Assembly: GCA_039654915.1 (NCBI GenBank)
Contig: CM077593.1
Coordinates: 77,232,501 to 77,296,500, forward strand
Origin: Aquilaria yunnanensis
Lineage: Eukaryota > Streptophyta > Magnoliopsida > Malvales > Thymelaeaceae
DNA length: 64,000 nt
Direction: 5' to 3'
The notes beneath the pieces were generated by a model that saw only the letters and a program-made list of their open reading frames with translations, searched no databases and was not told where the DNA came from. Shown in pieces: positions 1 to 8,907 of the stretch (position 1 is the stretch's first letter; each line of letters opens with the position of its first letter). Made by a program: the position numbers and the translations under genes.

Positions 1-6
1 TCTTAA

Positions 7-570
7 ATGCCTCATTCATCAATGGAGCCTTCTCTTTCCGCTCTACGAAAATATTTCCCTTCTTTCCCAATAAATGTTCTTAAAAAGATTTATCAAGCCA
101 GATGTGAACGATTCAGAGTATTTATGCACAAAGGCATTCCTGATAATGTGCGGTGGCTAATTGAAGCTAAGGTTCGTTCAGCTGGTGAAGTTCCAGAAGC
201 GTTCTTTCCCCGTATGCCCGGCTTTGGTAAAAGCGCTTATGCCAAAAAGCGAAGAGCAAAGAGGCTAGGTGTCTGTCATAAATGTGGACGATGGAATTGT
301 AATACTAAATGTCGCTTTTTAGGATACATCTCCAGAAATCATGAAGATAAAAGAAAATTCATCAAGAACGGCCTGCGTAAGGAATCTTTGGATGATATCC
401 TATTAACTTTTGAAACACATTCTTGTGAAATAGTGCAATGGGAAATTATGGATTTATGGTGGATTTTCCGTAAAGAGCAGGATCGTTACAGTCTTGGAAA
501 TCTAACTTTTAATGACCCTGTTTGCCAGTTTGTGAGAAAACTGGATGGGAAGCAAATCCCCGACTTATGA
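7..570 (+). CDS. Carlavirus-like cysteine-rich nucleic-acid-binding protein, copy 1
   Basis: Intact 187-aa frame. Residues 72-93 hold the signature of the carlavirus 11-14 kDa protein (Viral_NABP type): a GxSxYAxxRRA stretch, a basic patch (about 75-88, a possible nuclear localisation signal), then a cysteine cluster C90-x2-C93-x4-C98-x3-C102. Carlavirus members usually space the second cysteine pair further away and are near 100-120 aa, so this protein has a longer N part (1-70) and an extra C-terminal domain of about 85 aa. Known carlavirus proteins bind nucleic acid, affect silencing, and one (chrysanthemum virus B p12) has been reported to act as a plant transcription factor causing hyperplasia. 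The specific function here is unknown. A second copy lies 812 bp downstream and a LOG gene after that. The ATG sits only 6 bases from the window edge, so the promoter is not visible. Confidence 0.72.
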   Translation: MPHSSMEPSLSALRKYFPSFPINVLKKIYQARCERFRVFMHKGIPDNVRWLIEAKVRSAGEVPEAFFPRMPGFGKSAYAKKRRAKRLGVCHKCGRWNCNTKCRFLGYISRNHEDKRKFIKNGLRKESLDDILLTFETHSCEIVQWEIMDLWWIFRKEQDRYSLGNLTFNDPVCQFVRKLDGKQIPDL

Positions 571-620
571 AGGCATTAAAGCCATTACTAGACATAAACT
601 AGTGGAAGATGAGAGCCACA

Positions 621-690
621 GTCATGATTGCTGTACATATAAGCTGTCATTTGTCTTTTCTTTTGGCAATAATGTACTTACTTCCGTAAG
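621..690 (+). promoter_or_regulatory. Single unit of the 80-87 bp promoter repeat
   Basis: This stretch reads GTCATGATTGCTGTACAT, then AAGCTGTC, a T-rich segment, and GGCAATAATGTACTTACT. It has the same order of blocks as the repeat units at 1433-1900. It lies about 30 bp upstream of the TATA box of the second small gene. A shared enhancer-like role is inferred from position only. Confidence 0.55.
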
Positions 691-716
691 TGTAATAAAC
701 GCATTTTCCTTTCATC

Positions 717-727
717 ACTATAAATGC
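717..727 (+). promoter_or_regulatory. TATA box of NABP-like copy 2
   Basis: CACTATAAATG lies about 95 bp upstream of the ATG at 819, which predicts a transcription start near 750-755 and a pyrimidine-rich leader. No open frame of note lies between the TATA box and the ATG. Confidence 0.6.
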
Positions 728-818
728 GTGTTCTTCCTTCTGGATACGGTACTCCATAACTCCCAAAGTCAGTTATTTCCATTTCCTACAATCACTAATT
801 TCTTTCTTTTTCTCTTAA

Positions 819-1382
819 ATGCCTCCTTCATCAATGGAGCCTTCTCTTTCTGCTCTACGAAAATATTTCCCTTCTTTCCCAATAAATGTTCTTAAAAAGG
901 TTTATCAAGCTAGATGTGAACGATTCCGACTATTTATGCACAAAGGCATTCCTGATAATGTGCGGTGGCTAATTGAAGCTAAGGTTCGTTCAGCTGGCGA
1001 AGTTCCAGAAGCGTTCTTTCCCCGTATGCCTGGCTTTGGAAAAAGCGCTTATGCCAAAAAAAGAAGAGCAAAGAGGCTAGGCGTTTGTCATAATTGTGGA
1101 TGGTGGATTTGCGGCAATAAATGTCGTTCTCCAGGAGTGATCACCAGAAATCATAATGATAGAATAAAATTCATCAAGAATGGCTTGCGTAAGGAATCTC
1201 TGGAAGATATCCGAGAGGTTCTTGAAGCGCATTCTTGCGGAATAGTGCAATTTGAGGTTGTTGGATTATGGATAATTCTCCAAAAAGAACGAGAACGTTA
1301 CAGTCTTGGGAATCTGACCCTAAACGACCCTGTTTGCCAGTTTGTGAAAAAGCTAGATGAGATGCAAATCACCGATTCATAG
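819..1382 (+). CDS. Carlavirus-like cysteine-rich nucleic-acid-binding protein, copy 2
   Basis: Second intact 187-aa frame, the tandem duplicate of the gene at 7-570. Residues 1-90 differ at only three positions (3, 28 and 38). The C-terminal half differs at many positions with no change of length or frame. The basic patch (75-88) and the cysteines at 90, 93, 98 and 102 are kept. A TATA box at 719-726 predicts a leader of about 65 bases before this ATG, and one unit of the repeat found in the LOG promoter lies upstream of it. The equal length, unbroken frames and uneven divergence suggest that both copies were translated after duplication. An alternative is an old carlavirus fragment integrated in the genome, but the separate promoter argues for a domesticated gene. 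No known molecular function can be assigned beyond nucleic-acid binding by family resemblance. Confidence 0.72.
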   Translation: MPPSSMEPSLSALRKYFPSFPINVLKKVYQARCERFRLFMHKGIPDNVRWLIEAKVRSAGEVPEAFFPRMPGFGKSAYAKKRRAKRLGVCHNCGWWICGNKCRSPGVITRNHNDRIKFIKNGLRKESLEDIREVLEAHSCGIVQFEVVGLWIILQKERERYSLGNLTLNDPVCQFVKKLDEMQITDS

Positions 1383-1432
1383 AAAGCATTGAAGCCGTTA
1401 CTGGACGCAAAGCCAGTAGAAGATGGAACAAG

Positions 1433-1900
1433 GTCACGATTACTGTACGTGCTAGCTGTCGCTTTTGAAATTTTCCTCCCCTTTTGGTAATAATGTATCC
1501 ACTCCTGACATGAACCAAAGTCACGATTACTGTACGTGCTAGCTGTCGCTTTTGAAATTTTCCTCCTCTTTCAGCGATAATGTATCCACTCTTGACATAA
1601 GCCATAGTCACGATACTGTACATGCTAGCTGACGCTTTTGAAATTTTCCTCCCATAATGTACCCACTCCTGACATGAGCTATAATTATGACTACTGTATA
1701 TACCTGCCACTTTTGAAATTTTCCTTCTCATCCGACAATCATGTACCTACTCCTGACATAAGCTACAGTCGCGACTACTGTACATGCTAGCAGCTATTTT
1801 GAAAATTTTCCTCCTCTTTTAACGATAGTGTACCCATACCGGACCAGAGTCATACCCGTGACTACTATGAATAGCTGGCAATAATGTATCCATTCTTGAA
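1433..1900 (+). repeat. Promoter tandem repeat, 5-6 units of 78-87 bp
   Basis: Imperfect units start near 1433, 1520, 1607, 1685, 1768 and 1849 (spacings 87, 87, 78, 83, 81). Each carries blocks like GATTACTGTACGTGCTAGC, then TTTTGAAATTTTCCTCC, then AATAATGTATCCACTCCTGACAT. The last unit is partial and runs into the LOG promoter. The frame on the other strand through this block is a by-product of the repeat. The array sits directly upstream of the LOG TATA box, so it probably forms the upstream promoter region. Confidence 0.8.
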
Positions 1901-1927
1901 AATAAAATTATTGCCTTATCTCTTCAT

Positions 1928-1940
1928 CTCTATAAATATA
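1928..1940 (+). promoter_or_regulatory. TATA box of the LOG gene
   Basis: CTCTATAAATATA lies 30-43 bp before the ATG at 1971, so the leader would be only about 10 bases. An upstream in-frame ATG at 1884 lies before this TATA box and is therefore unlikely to be used. Confidence 0.6.
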
Positions 1941-1970
1941 TCCTCTTTTCTCACAAGGGTAAGGATAGGA

Positions 1971-2600
1971 ATGGAGAAAACCCCAACTCGTAAATCCCGA
2001 AGTATTTGTGTATTTTCTGGGGCTTTTCCTGGAAAAGATGAAGAGTATTTAAAAGCAGCCAACCATTTGGGTAGAGTATTAGCTGAGCGAAAAATACATT
2101 TAGTTTATGGAGGAGGTAGTGTCGGATTAATGGGAGGTGTAGCATCAGCAGCATCTCTAGGAGGAAGTCAAGTTCTGGGCATTATCCCTGGACCTCTGAA
2201 ATTTATTTCTGGGGGCACGATTGGAGAAGAATTAGTGGTTAAAAATTTGCAAGAGCGTGTGTTACAAATGCTTTTAAATGCTGATGCTTTTATCGCTCTA
2301 CCAGGTGGCTTTGGCACATTGGGAGAAGTCTTTCAAATTGCTTCCATGGCCCAACTTAATTTGCATAAGAAACCCATTGGGCTTTTAAATGTTAACAATT
2401 TCTTTACAGGTCTGATAGTTTTTATGGATTATGCTATGCAGAAGAATTTCATATCAAGAGTAGCACGGCGAATCATAATATCCGCAACAACTGCTGAAGA
2501 ATTGCTAGATAAAATACAAGCTTTTGTTCCTGAACCAGATCCAGCAATGATTCAGATAGACTGGACACGACAGTCTTTCCCGACCAGTTCACTCTCATAA
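1971..2600 (+). CDS. LOG: LOG-family cytokinin riboside 5'-monophosphate phosphoribohydrolase, intronless
   Basis: From the ATG at 1971 the protein is 209 aa, the usual length of plant LOG enzymes. These release active free-base cytokinins from nucleotide precursors in one step, in cytosol and nucleus. Visible family motifs are GGGSVGLMG (48-56), the arginine of the active-site helix (R96, in a LQERVLQM context), ADAFIALPGG (104-113) and PGGFGTLGE (111-119) with the conserved glutamate E119, followed by the KPIGLLNV block (134-141). The sequence is a divergent type: CVFSGAFPG replaces the common CVFCGSSPG, and the usual RK pair is RV. Plant LOG genes normally have several introns; this one has none, so it looks like a retrocopy or cargo gene. 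An 1884 start would add 29 residues overlapping the TATA box. It lies 588 bp after the second virus-like gene, in the same orientation. Confidence 0.9.
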   Translation: MEKTPTRKSRSICVFSGAFPGKDEEYLKAANHLGRVLAERKIHLVYGGGSVGLMGGVASAASLGGSQVLGIIPGPLKFISGGTIGEELVVKNLQERVLQMLLNADAFIALPGGFGTLGEVFQIASMAQLNLHKKPIGLLNVNNFFTGLIVFMDYAMQKNFISRVARRIIISATTAEELLDKIQAFVPEPDPAMIQIDWTRQSFPTSSLS

Positions 2601-2999
2601 TGGTCCTCTACTCACCCTGTTGAAGTATTGTGGAAGAAGAAGTGATCCGATCCGTTTTGCTTGTCCTTTAGTTTTATTATCAGCATTTTCTTTCGTGTTT
2701 TAGTTTTTCTTTCAGGGAATTTCCTTTTTTTATCTTATAAGATAGTTTCGTCCATGCTGATATTAAAACCATAGGACAATGCCTTTAGGTTGGAATGGCT
2801 GAGTAAAGAGTAATTTTTGTTACTCTTGAGACGCATCCTATTAGGTCTACTAGGCATAACATTTTGGGGTAGTTAAGCTTTAACCTTATTCGGATGACAT
2901 ATCTCACAAGGGAATCTATATTTACTGAAGAAAATATTAGATGAACCTTGAATATTGATTCCAAACATCCGTTCCCTTTACATAATTTGTCAGTGTTAT
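2601..2999. other. 3' flank of LOG, no gene seen
   Basis: This is AT-rich sequence with no credible reading frame and no clear AATAAA near the LOG stop. The join between the gene block and recognisable retrotransposon sequence must lie here, because homology to the Tat 3' region starts near 3000. Confidence 0.5.
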
Positions 3000-3118
3000 T
3001 GTCATCATCAAGATTCACTCGTTTTATCGAAGCCTAATTCTTTGCGCTCGCCTATTATGAAAATTCACACTTTCGAAGAAAATTATTCCAATTTCAATTG
3101 CTTTCATATAAATTTCGC
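3000..3118 (+). mobile_element. Tat-element 3' region, single-copy part
   Basis: Short blocks such as AAGATTCACTCGTTTT and GAAAATTCACACTTTCGA, followed by AATTATTCC, match the reverse complement of 15590-15725 and 26440-26580 in the minus-strand Tat family (GGAAATTCACACTTTTGA and AATTATTCT) in the same order. This marks the visible left limit of retrotransposon-type sequence, about 400 bp after the LOG stop. Confidence 0.6.
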
Positions 3119-6100
3119 TCGAGGTCCTAAGGAAAGCTCCTTAGTCTCAAAATCAATTTTCATCATTGGGGTTTTAAGGATGGAACCTTTGCCTCGAAAA
3201 TAATCAATTTTCCTCCAAACGATAGGAGAGTTCTTATCATCGAGGTTCTAAGGTAGGACCCTTAACCTCAAAATCATCAATTTTCCTTCAAACGATAGGA
3301 GAGTTCCTATCATCGAGGTTCTAAGGTAGGACCCTTAACCTCAATCATCAATTTTTCTTCAAACGATAAGAGAGTTCTTATCGTAGAGGTTCTAAGGTAG
3401 GGCCCTTAATCTCAAACTTGCAACGATAGGAGAGTTCCTATTGTCGAGGTTCTAAGGAGAGTTCCTTAACCTCAAATAATCAATCATCAATTTTTCTTCA
3501 AACGATAAGAGAGTTCTTATCGCAGAGGTTCTAAGGTAGGGCCCTTAACCTCAAACTTGCAACGATAGGAGAGTCCCTATCGTCAAGGTTCTAAGGTAGG
3601 ACCCTTAACCTCAAAACAATCAATTTTACTTCAAACGATAGGAGAGTTCCTATCGTCGAGGTTCTAAGGTAGGACCCTTAACCTCAAAATCATCAATTTT
3701 CCTTCAAATGATAGGAGAGTTCCTATCGTCGAGGTTCTAAGGTAGGACCCTTAACCTCAAAACAATCAATTTTACTTCAAACGGTAGGAGAGTTCCTATC
3801 GTCGAGGTTCTAAGGTAGGACCCTTAACCTCAAAATCATCAATTTTCCTTCAAATGATAGGAGAGTTCCTATCGTCGAGGTTCTAAGGTAGGACCCTTAA
3901 CCTCAAAATCATCAATTTTCCTTCAAACGATAGGAGAGTTCCTATCGTCAAGGTTCTAAGGTAGGACCCTTAACCTCATTCAAATCATCAATTTTCCTTC
4001 AAACGATAGGAGAGTTCCTGTCGTCGAGGTTCTAAGGTAGGACCCTTAACCTCAAAATCATCAATTTTCCTTCAAACGATAGGAGAGTTCCTGTCGTCGA
4101 GGTTCTAAGGTAGGACCCTTAACCTCAAAATCATCAATTTTCCTTCAAACGATAGGAGAGTTCCTGTCGTCGAGGTTCTAAGGTAGGACCCTTAACCTCA
4201 AAACAATCAATTTTCCTTCAAATGATAGGAGAGTTCCTATCGTCGAGGTTCTAAGGTAGGGCCCTTAACCTCAAAATCATCAATTTTCCTTCAAACGATA
4301 GGAGAGTTCCTATCGTCGAGGTTCTAAGGTAGGACCCTTAACCTCAAAATCATCAATTTTTCTTCAAACGATAGGAGAGTTCCTATCGTCGAGGTTCTAA
4401 GGTAGGGCCCTTAACCTCAAAATCATCAATTTTCCTTCAAACGATAGGAGAGTTCCTATCGTCGAGGTTCTAAGGTAGGACCCTTAACCTCATTCAAACA
4501 ATTTTCCTTCAAACGATAGGAGAGTTCCTGTCGTCGAGGTTCTAAGGTAGGACCCTTAACCTCAAAATCATCAATTTTCCTTCAAACGATAGGAGAGTTC
4601 CTATCGTCGAGGTTCTAAGGTAGGACCCTTAACCTCAAAATCATCAATTTTCCTTCAAACGATAGGAGAGTTCCTATCGTCGAGGTTCTAAGGTAGGACC
4701 CTTAACCTCAAAACAATCAATTTTACTTCAAACGATAGGAGAGTTCCTATCGTCGAGGTTCTAAGGTAGGACCCTTAACCTCAAAATCATCAATTTTCCT
4801 TCAAATGATAGGAGAGTTCCTATCGTCGAGGTTCTAAGGTAGGACCCTTAACCTCAAAATCATCAATTTTCCTTCAAACGATAGGAGAGTTCCTATCGTC
4901 AAGGTTCTAAGGTAGGACCCTTAACCTCATTCAAATCATCAATTTTACTTCAAATGATAGGAGAGTTCCTATCGTCGAGGTTCTAAGGTAGGACCCTTAA
5001 CCTCAAAACAATCAATTTTACTTCAAACGGTAGGAGAGTTCCTATCGTCGAGGTTCTAAGGTAGGACCCTTAACCTCAAAATCATCAATTTTCCTTCAAA
5101 TGATAGGAGAGTTCCTATCGTCGAGGTTCTAAGGTAGGACCCTTAACCTCAAAATCATCAATTTTCCTTCAAACGATAGGAGAGTTCCTATCGTCAAGGT
5201 TCTAAGGTAGGACCCTTAACCTCATTCAAATCATCAATTTTCCTTCAAACGATAGGAGAGTTCCTGTCGTCGAGGTTCTAAGGTAGGACCCTTAACCTCA
5301 AAATCATCAATTTTCCTTCAAACGATAGGAGAGTTCCTGTCGTCGAGGTTCTAAGGTAGGACCCTTAACCTCAAAATCATCAATTTTCCTTCAAACGATA
5401 GGAGAGTTCCTGTCGTCGAGGTTCTAAGGTAGGACCCTTAACCTCAAAACAATCAATTTTCATTCAAATGATAGGAGAGTTCCTATCGTCGAGGTTCTAA
5501 GGTAGGGCCCTTAACCTCAAAATCATCAATTTTCCTTCAAACGATAGGAGAGTTCCTATCGTCGAGGTTCTAAGGTAGGACCCTTAACCTCAAAATCATC
5601 AATTTTTCTTCAAACGATAGGAGAGTTCCTATCGTCGAGGTTCTAAGGTAGGGCCCTTAACCTCAAAATCATCAATTTTCCTTCAAACGATAGGAGAGTT
5701 CCTATCGTCGAGGTTCTAAGGTAGGACCCTTAACCTCATTCAAACAATTTTCCTTCAAACGATAGGAGAGTTCCTGTCGTCGAGGTTCTAAGGTAGGACC
5801 CTTAACCTCAAAATCATCAATTTTCCTTCAAACGATAGGAGAGTTCCTATCGTCGAGGTTCTAAGGTAGGACCCTTAACCTCAAAATCATCAATTTTCCT
5901 TCAAACGATAGGAGAGTTCCTATCGTCGAGGTTCTAAGGTAGGACCCTTAACCTCAAAACAATCAATTTTACTTCAAACGATAGGAGAGTTCCTATCGTC
6001 GAGGTTCTAAGGTAGGACCCTTAACCTCAAAATCATCAATTTTCCTTCAAATGATAGGAGAGTTCCTATCGTCGAGGTTCTAAGGTAGGACCCTTAACCT

Positions 6101-7040
6101 CAAAATCATCAATTTTCCTTCAAACGATAGGAGAGTTCCTATCGTCAAGGTTCTAAGGTAGGACCCTTAACCTCATTCAAATCATCAATTTTCCTTCAAA
6201 CGATAGGAGAGTTCCTGTCGTCGAGGTTCTAAGGTAGGACCCTTAACCTCAAAATCATCAATTTTCCTTCAAACGATAGGAGAGTTCCTGTCGTCGAGGT
6301 TCTAAGGTAGGACCCTTAACCTCAAAACAATCAATTTTCCTTCAAACGATAGGAGAGTTCCTATCGTCCAGGTTCTAAGGTAGGGCCCTTAACCTCAAAA
6401 TCATCAATTTTCCTTCAAACGATAGGAGAGTTCCTATCGTCGAGGTTCTAAGGTAGGACCCTTAACCTCAAAATCATCAATTTTTCTTCAAACGATAGGA
6501 GAGTTCCTATCGTCGAGGTTCTAAGGTAGGGCCCTTAACCTCAAAATCATCAATTTTCCTTCAAACGATAGGAGAGTTCCTATCGTCGAGGTTCTAAGGT
6601 AGGACCCTTAACCTCATTCAAACAATTTTCCTTCAAACGATAGGAGAGTTCCTGTCGTCGAGGTTCTAAGGTAGGACCCTTAACCTCAAAATCATCAATT
6701 TTCCTTCAAACGATAGGAGAGTTCCTCTCGTCGAGGTTCTAAGGTAGGACCCTTAACCTCAAAATCATCAATTTTCCTTCAAACGATAGGAGAGTACCTA
6801 TCGTCGAGGTTCTAAGGTAGGACCCTTAACCTCAAAACAATCAATTTTACTTCAAACGATAGGAGAGTTCCTATCGTCGAGGTTCTAAGGTAGGACCCTT
6901 AACCTCAAAATCATCAATTGTCCTTCAAACGATAGGAGAGTTCTTATCGTCGAGGTTCTAAGGTAGGACCCTTAACCTCAAAATTATCAAATTTTCCCTT
7001 CAACGATAGGAGAGTTCTTATCGTAGAGGCTCTAAAAAAA
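3119..7040 (+). repeat. Hairpin-bearing minisatellite, ~73 bp x about 52
   Basis: Units of 72-76 bp each contain two inverted repeats: GATAGGA-gagt-TCCTATC, and GAGGTTCTAAGG paired with CCCTTAACCTC around a 4-5 base loop. A T-rich linker, AATCATCAATTTTCCTTC, joins units. Linker variants (AAACAATCAATTTTACTT, CATTCAAATCATC, CATTCAAACAATTTT) recur at fixed distances and reveal a higher-order period near 1246 bp (3978 to 5223; 4491 to 5738) and a shorter one of 877 bp (5738 to 6615). The array is non-coding. It occupies the space between cargo genes and polypurine tract where other Tat elements also hold tandem repeats. Confidence 0.95.
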
Positions 7041-7146
7041 TTTTCCTTAACCACATAGTTTAGGCGGCGAGAAGGTTCTCAATGGCTAGCTAAGACGGAC
7101 GAAATTTGGTAACTACTTTGCACACATCATGTCCCATGAAGCATGC

Positions 7147-7155
7147 AAAGGGGGG
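7147..7155 (+). other. Polypurine tract of the + strand Tat element
   Basis: AAAGGGGGG, then CAGC, stands directly before the LTR start TGTTGACACCC. The same GCATGCAAAGGGGGG context is found, reversed, next to the minus-strand LTR at 14645. It would prime plus-strand DNA synthesis and fixes the orientation of this element as +. Confidence 0.85.
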
Positions 7156-7672
7156 CAGCTGTTGACACCCAATTTCGTCCGGCCCTTTTTTTAAAAATTA
7201 AAAAAAAAAAAAAACTAATTAAAAAAATTATTATTATTATTATTATTATTATTGCTAAAAAATTTTAATTATGTTAATTAGTTTAAAATATATTTTTATT
7301 TTGAGAAGATTTGATTTAAAATAATATATGTGCGAATATGTATGTGTTTGGAATAAAAATAAAATTTCAGAAAAAAATGACAAAAAAATTAAAAGTTTGA
7401 GGTGAAAATGACAAAATTGAGAAGTTTCGGACAAAATTGACAAATTCTGAAAGTTTCAGGAGCTTTGGGTAATTTTTCGCGTCAATTTTGGGCCTAAACG
7501 GACGTTTCTAGCCCAAATTGACAGAAAACGTTAAAATTGTCAAAATCAGAAGCTTCTGAGCTTATCCAGAGCTGGAGTAACGTAAAGGACTGAAACTGTC
7601 ATTTTACCAATTTAAAAGATAAGTTTGATATTTTTTATTAATTTATCCGTCCACAGTTCAGCTAAGCTCCCT

Positions 7673-7681
7673 CTATAAATA
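7673..7681 (+). promoter_or_regulatory. LTR promoter TATA box
   Basis: CTATAAATA in the context CCCTCTATAAATACCCCCCC lies about 510 bp inside the LTR and marks the likely U3/R boundary region. Confidence 0.6.
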
Positions 7682-7859
7682 CCCCCCCAAATTCAGTGCT
7701 GAACATATAGAAAATCAGAGAAAAAAGTTCAGAGCTCCGTTTTAGAAAAAGAGAAAATAGAAGCCTTAGTCCTAGGCTCTCCTCCCTCTGCCAAAACAGT
7801 CCCAAAATTATTTTTTCTTACGTTTCGACTACCTTCTTCCTCCGTTTTCTCTTTCTTTC

Positions 7860-8160
7860 TTTTTCTGTCGCCGTCCTATCCCGCTGCCGTCGCCCTGCCG
7901 CCGCCGTCTCGCCGTTGCCGTCGTTCCTACGCCGTCGCCGTCGCCATCGCCGCCGCGCCCAGCAGTCCTGCCGTCTCGCGCCGCCGCACCCAGCCGTCCT
8001 GCCGCCGTCGCCCCGCTCCCTCGCCGCCGTCGTCCCGGCCGCCGTTACCCTCGCCGCCGTCGCCCCGCGCCCTCGTCGCCGTCGCCCGGCCGCCCTGCGC
8101 CCTCGCCGCGTCCGCCTGCCCAGCCCCGTCACCCCCCCCTCCTCCCTCGCGTCGCCTCTG
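7860..8160 (+). repeat. GC-rich CCG/GTC trinucleotide tract in the LTR leader
   Basis: A stretch of GCCGTCGCCGTCGCC-type triplets in otherwise AT-rich DNA, just downstream of the LTR TATA box. It opens long frames on both strands (Arg-rich on -, Pro/Arg-rich on +), which reflect composition rather than a gene. The minus-strand Tat LTRs hold a less extreme GC-rich leader at the same place. Confidence 0.7.
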
Positions 8161-8439
8161 ATTCTTTCTCCAGATTCAATTTTAATTTTTAAGGGTAAAA
8201 CCTCCTTTCAGTCCTTCATCTTTTCAATTTCTTTCTATTAGGTCACTAACCTTTTTATTTTGTCTTTGCAGAAAATTAATTAACTAACTCATTTATTTTT
8301 TACTTGTTTATTTATTTGTTTATTATTGTTATTATTACTAACCTTTTTTTTGTTATTAGCAACTAACAACTAACTTGCTAATTTTTACTAACCTTTATTT
8401 TTATTGTTGTTAATAATTAATTAAATTGTCTAACTTTTA

Positions 8440-8830
8440 TTTTTGTTGTAATTAATTAACTTAATTAAACTTGGCTAACTTTTATTTATTGTTGTTAATT
8501 AATTAACTTAATTAAACTTGGCTAACTTTTATTTATTTTTGTTAATTAATTAACTTAATTAAACTTGGCTAACTTTTATTTATTGTTATTAATTAATTAA
8601 CTTAATTAAACTTGGCTAACTTTTATTTATTGCTGTTAATTAATTAACTTAATTAAACTTGGCTAACTTTTATTTATTGTTGTTAATTAATTAACTTAAT
8701 TAAACTTGGCTAACTTTTATTATTGTTGTTAATTAATTAATTTAATTAAACTTGGCTAACTTTTATTTATTGTTGTTAATTAATTAACTTAATTAATTTG
8801 GCTAACTTTTATTATTTTTGACTTAATTAA
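8440..8830 (+). repeat. 47-bp AT-rich tandem repeat in the LTR
   Basis: CTTGGCTAACTTTTATTTATT recurs exactly every 47 bp at 8470, 8517, 8564 and 8611 and continues with decay to about 8830, with a TTAATTAATTAACTTAATTA linker. It contributes to the unusual length of this LTR. Confidence 0.85.
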
Positions 8831-8876
8831 CTTTCATTATTATTGTTAATAATTAATTTAATTAAATTTTGATAAC

Positions 8877-8907
<31 letters not shown>

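Larger units (their letters stand above)
1..1432 (+). repeat. Tandem duplication, unit about 812 bp
   Basis: Bases from 1 repeat from 813. The match runs through the whole small gene and into the 3' flank (573-650 resembles 1385-1460, with substitutions). Unit 1 includes the spacer that provides the promoter of copy 2. The left limit of the duplication is outside the window. Confidence 0.85.

Noticed and set aside
545..895. 116-aa frame overlapping the end of copy 1 and start of copy 2
   Set aside because: Out of frame with both genes, rich in F and S from T-rich promoter sequence, no family features.
1884..1970. 29-residue N-terminal extension of LOG
   Set aside because: It contains the TATA box and repeat sequence and does not match the family; the ATG at 1971 gives the usual LOG length.
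1..2600. Cellular T-DNA from Agrobacterium as source of the cytokinin gene
   Set aside because: LOG is not ipt, no opine or plast-type genes or border-like repeats are seen, and the promoters and neighbours do not fit.
3119..7040. CRISPR-like regular array
   Set aside because: The whole 73-bp unit is repeated with no unique spacers, and the context is plant retrotransposon; it is a minisatellite.
7818..8241. Arg-rich and Pro-rich frames on both strands
   Set aside because: They follow from trinucleotide composition; opposite strands are both open and neither is kept in sister LTRs.
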